NCBI GenBank assembly: GCA_900552525.1
Contig: UNSK01000051.1
Location: 1 to 12,617, forward strand
Direction of reading: 5' to 3'
Origin: Candidatus Gastranaerophilales bacterium
GTDB taxonomy: Bacteria; Cyanobacteriota; Vampirovibrionia; Gastranaerophilales; Gastranaerophilaceae
Length of the DNA stretch: 12,617 nt
The notes below the pieces were generated by a model that made no database searches, had not been told where the DNA came from, and was given only the letters and a program-made list of their open reading frames with translations. Below are positions 11,327-12,617 of the stretch, in pieces. The number at the start of each line of letters is the position of its first letter. Position 1 is the first letter of the stretch. A program made the translations under genes and the position numbers.

Positions 11327-12617
11327 ATGACAATATCATTCAGCGGATTGGCGTCCGGTTTAGATACATCTTCTTGGGTAGAATCGCTTGTAGCACTAAA
11401 ACAAGCGAAGATAGACACGCTTGAAGAAGAAAAAGAAACAGTATTACTATCCAAAGAAACACTTGATAATATTAAATCCTTTTTTACGTCTTTCCGCTCA
11501 ATGATAGAAAAAGTAACAGATGCACAATTTGGTGTAGCATCAATGGATTTATTTGCTCAGAACCTTGCTACCTCAAGTGACTTAGATATTTTAACAGCCT
11601 CAGCAACAACAGAGGCAGAAGAAGCCAGATATAATATAAGTGTTGATACTCTTGCAACAAATACACAGCTTAACAGCAGCTATTCATACGTTACGACCCA
11701 GACCATTACTCAAACAGCAACCAGCGACTCTAAACTTGAAAACCTCGGGGTTAATGCCGGCAGAATTGGAATTACTGTAAACGGGGTTGAAAGAAATGTT
11801 AATATTTCAGACAATGAAACAATCCAAAGTTTTATTGATAAACTTAAAGAGATTGGTGTAGATGCAAGTTTTAACAGCACGACCGGAGTTTTTACAGTTA
11901 ATCTTGATACAGCTGATATTAACGATTACGATAATACAGGAATTGTTAATGCACTTCATCTGATAGGTGTTAATGAAGGGTATACGAGTGATAAACTTCA
12001 GATTGAGAAAACAGAAACTGTTTATGAATCAGCAGATGAGAGCTCTCTACTTAATGAGTTAAGCTCTGGTGTTAAGATTATCGGTACACAAAATGTAATT
12101 GTTCAGAATACAAATGGTGAAAACTATACGATTGAGGTTGATGCATTTACAACTCTTGGAGAATTTTTGACAGCTCTGGAAGATACAGGATTGAATGCGA
12201 GTATTAAGAATGGAGTCGTGGAGATATCAGGCGGTAAAATAACCGGCGGAACTTATGATGCTGTTAAAGCTCTCGGGTTGTCAGAGGATCCATATACTGC
12301 AATGACAACGGGTAATCCATTGACAGAAACCGTTGTTGAAGCAGAAATTGTAACTCTTGAGACAAGGCTTGTAGATGATTTAAAAGTAAGAGCCGGTTAT
12401 CTTGAAGTTACCGATGCAGACGGCAGCAAGTTTTATGAAAAAATATACCATGGGCAGACATTAGGAGATTTAATGTCTGATTTGGGAAATCTTGGTATTA
12501 ACACAAAATTGCGTGATGATGGTGTGCTTGAAATCACCGGGGGAGCATTTGCGACATTATCTGACGATAGAGTACAAGAGCTTATTGATAATGGCACAAT
12601 AAGAGAAACAGATGACA
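11327..12617 (+). CDS. fliD: Flagellar hook-associated protein 2, filament cap FliD (5' part)
   Basis: ATG 11327 has AGGTG 5 nt upstream. The frame is open to the window end (430 residues, C-terminus missing). The N-terminus ISFSGLASGLDTSSWVESLV, followed by a coiled-coil helix (about 18-65), is the FliD D0/D1 signature. FliD forms the cap that folds and inserts exported flagellin at the filament tip. From about residue 137 it carries tandem modules: an extended strand, then a helix with a pattern like TIQSFIDKLKEIGVDASF, TLGEFLTALEDTGLNASI or TLGDLMSDLGNLGINTKL, then a glycine turn. These helices begin near residues 165, 276 and 378, a period of about 105 residues. The module count is at least three, which suggests a FliD longer than common ones. 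It is preceded by a long structured leader. The other genes usually beside fliD (fliS, flaG) are not visible here. Confidence 0.93.
   Translation, partial: MTISFSGLASGLDTSSWVESLVALKQAKIDTLEEEKETVLLSKETLDNIKSFFTSFRSMIEKVTDAQFGVASMDLFAQNLATSSDLDILTASATTEAEEARYNISVDTLATNTQLNSSYSYVTTQTITQTATSDSKLENLGVNAGRIGITVNGVERNVNISDNETIQSFIDKLKEIGVDASFNSTTGVFTVNLDTADINDYDNTGIVNALHLIGVNEGYTSDKLQIEKTETVYESADESSLLNELSSGVKIIGTQNVIVQNTNGENYTIEVDAFTTLGEFLTALEDTGLNASIKNGVVEISGGKITGGTYDAVKALGLSEDPYTAMTTGNPLTETVVEAEIVTLETRLVDDLKVRAGYLEVTDADGSKFYEKIYHGQTLGDLMSDLGNLGINTKLRDDGVLEITGGAFATLSDDRVQELIDNGTIRETDD

Overview
The window is low-GC bacterial DNA dominated by flagellar genes (flagellin, FliO, FliD). It also holds a compact two-component operon and a small nonulosonic-acid (sialic-acid-like) gene pair. 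tRNA-Ser without an encoded CCA, an AroH-class chorismate mutase (a class found in Bacillus and cyanobacterial relatives), A/T-rich spacers and a YhcH-family sugar anomerase together suggest a host-associated bacterium. My best guess is a flagellated member of the Vampirovibrionia/Gastranaerophilales (Melainabacteria). That assignment is inference from overall character, not from a marker gene; a low-GC Firmicute is the main alternative.

Layout. 1-190 is the 3' end of an unknown gene. 205-234 is a strong hairpin terminator shared with the convergent yhcH (241-690, minus). 839-1354 encodes an unrecognised Met-rich coiled-coil protein ending in a clear terminator (1434-1460). A perfect consensus sigma-70 promoter (1473-1501) then starts a ~140-nt leader containing an 11-G homopolymer inside a terminator-like hairpin. 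It leads into an unusual 692-residue flagellin (1651-3729) whose variable domain is built from Cys-rich GLUG repeats. On the minus strand, 7537 down to 3748, is a tight five-gene operon: sensor histidine kinase, NUDIX hydrolase, AroH chorismate mutase, stand-alone receiver, secreted TPR protein. Start/stop codons overlap by 4 bp or lie 3 bp apart throughout. A ~57-bp divergent promoter region (7538-7594) separates it from a plus-strand operon of fliO (7595-8371), a one-domain neuB (8396-9265) and a KdsC/NeuNP-type HAD phosphatase (9262-9765). A minus-strand gene for an unknown membrane-anchored helical protein (9728-10690) overlaps the phosphatase tail to tail. tRNA-Ser(CGA) lies at 10793-10877.

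The stretch 10878-11326 has no recognised gene. It holds a 15-bp perfect inverted repeat (10925-10939/11071-11085) bounded by TA dinucleotides, an extended -10 promoter, a possible 58-codon ORF and a terminator-like hairpin just before fliD. fliD (11327 onward) runs off the window end and carries at least three tandem copies of a ~105-residue module.

How the parts fit. FliO belongs to the flagellar export gate, flagellin forms the filament and FliD the filament cap. A NeuB/HAD pair directly behind fliO suggests a nonulosonic acid made for surface or flagellin decoration. Both flagellin and fliD have long leaders with terminator-like structures, which points to control after transcription initiation. 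The best candidates for something new are the poly-G attenuator-like flagellin leader, the GLUG/Cys-rich flagellin, the chorismate mutase and NUDIX genes wedged between a kinase and its probable receiver, and the inverted-repeat element before fliD.
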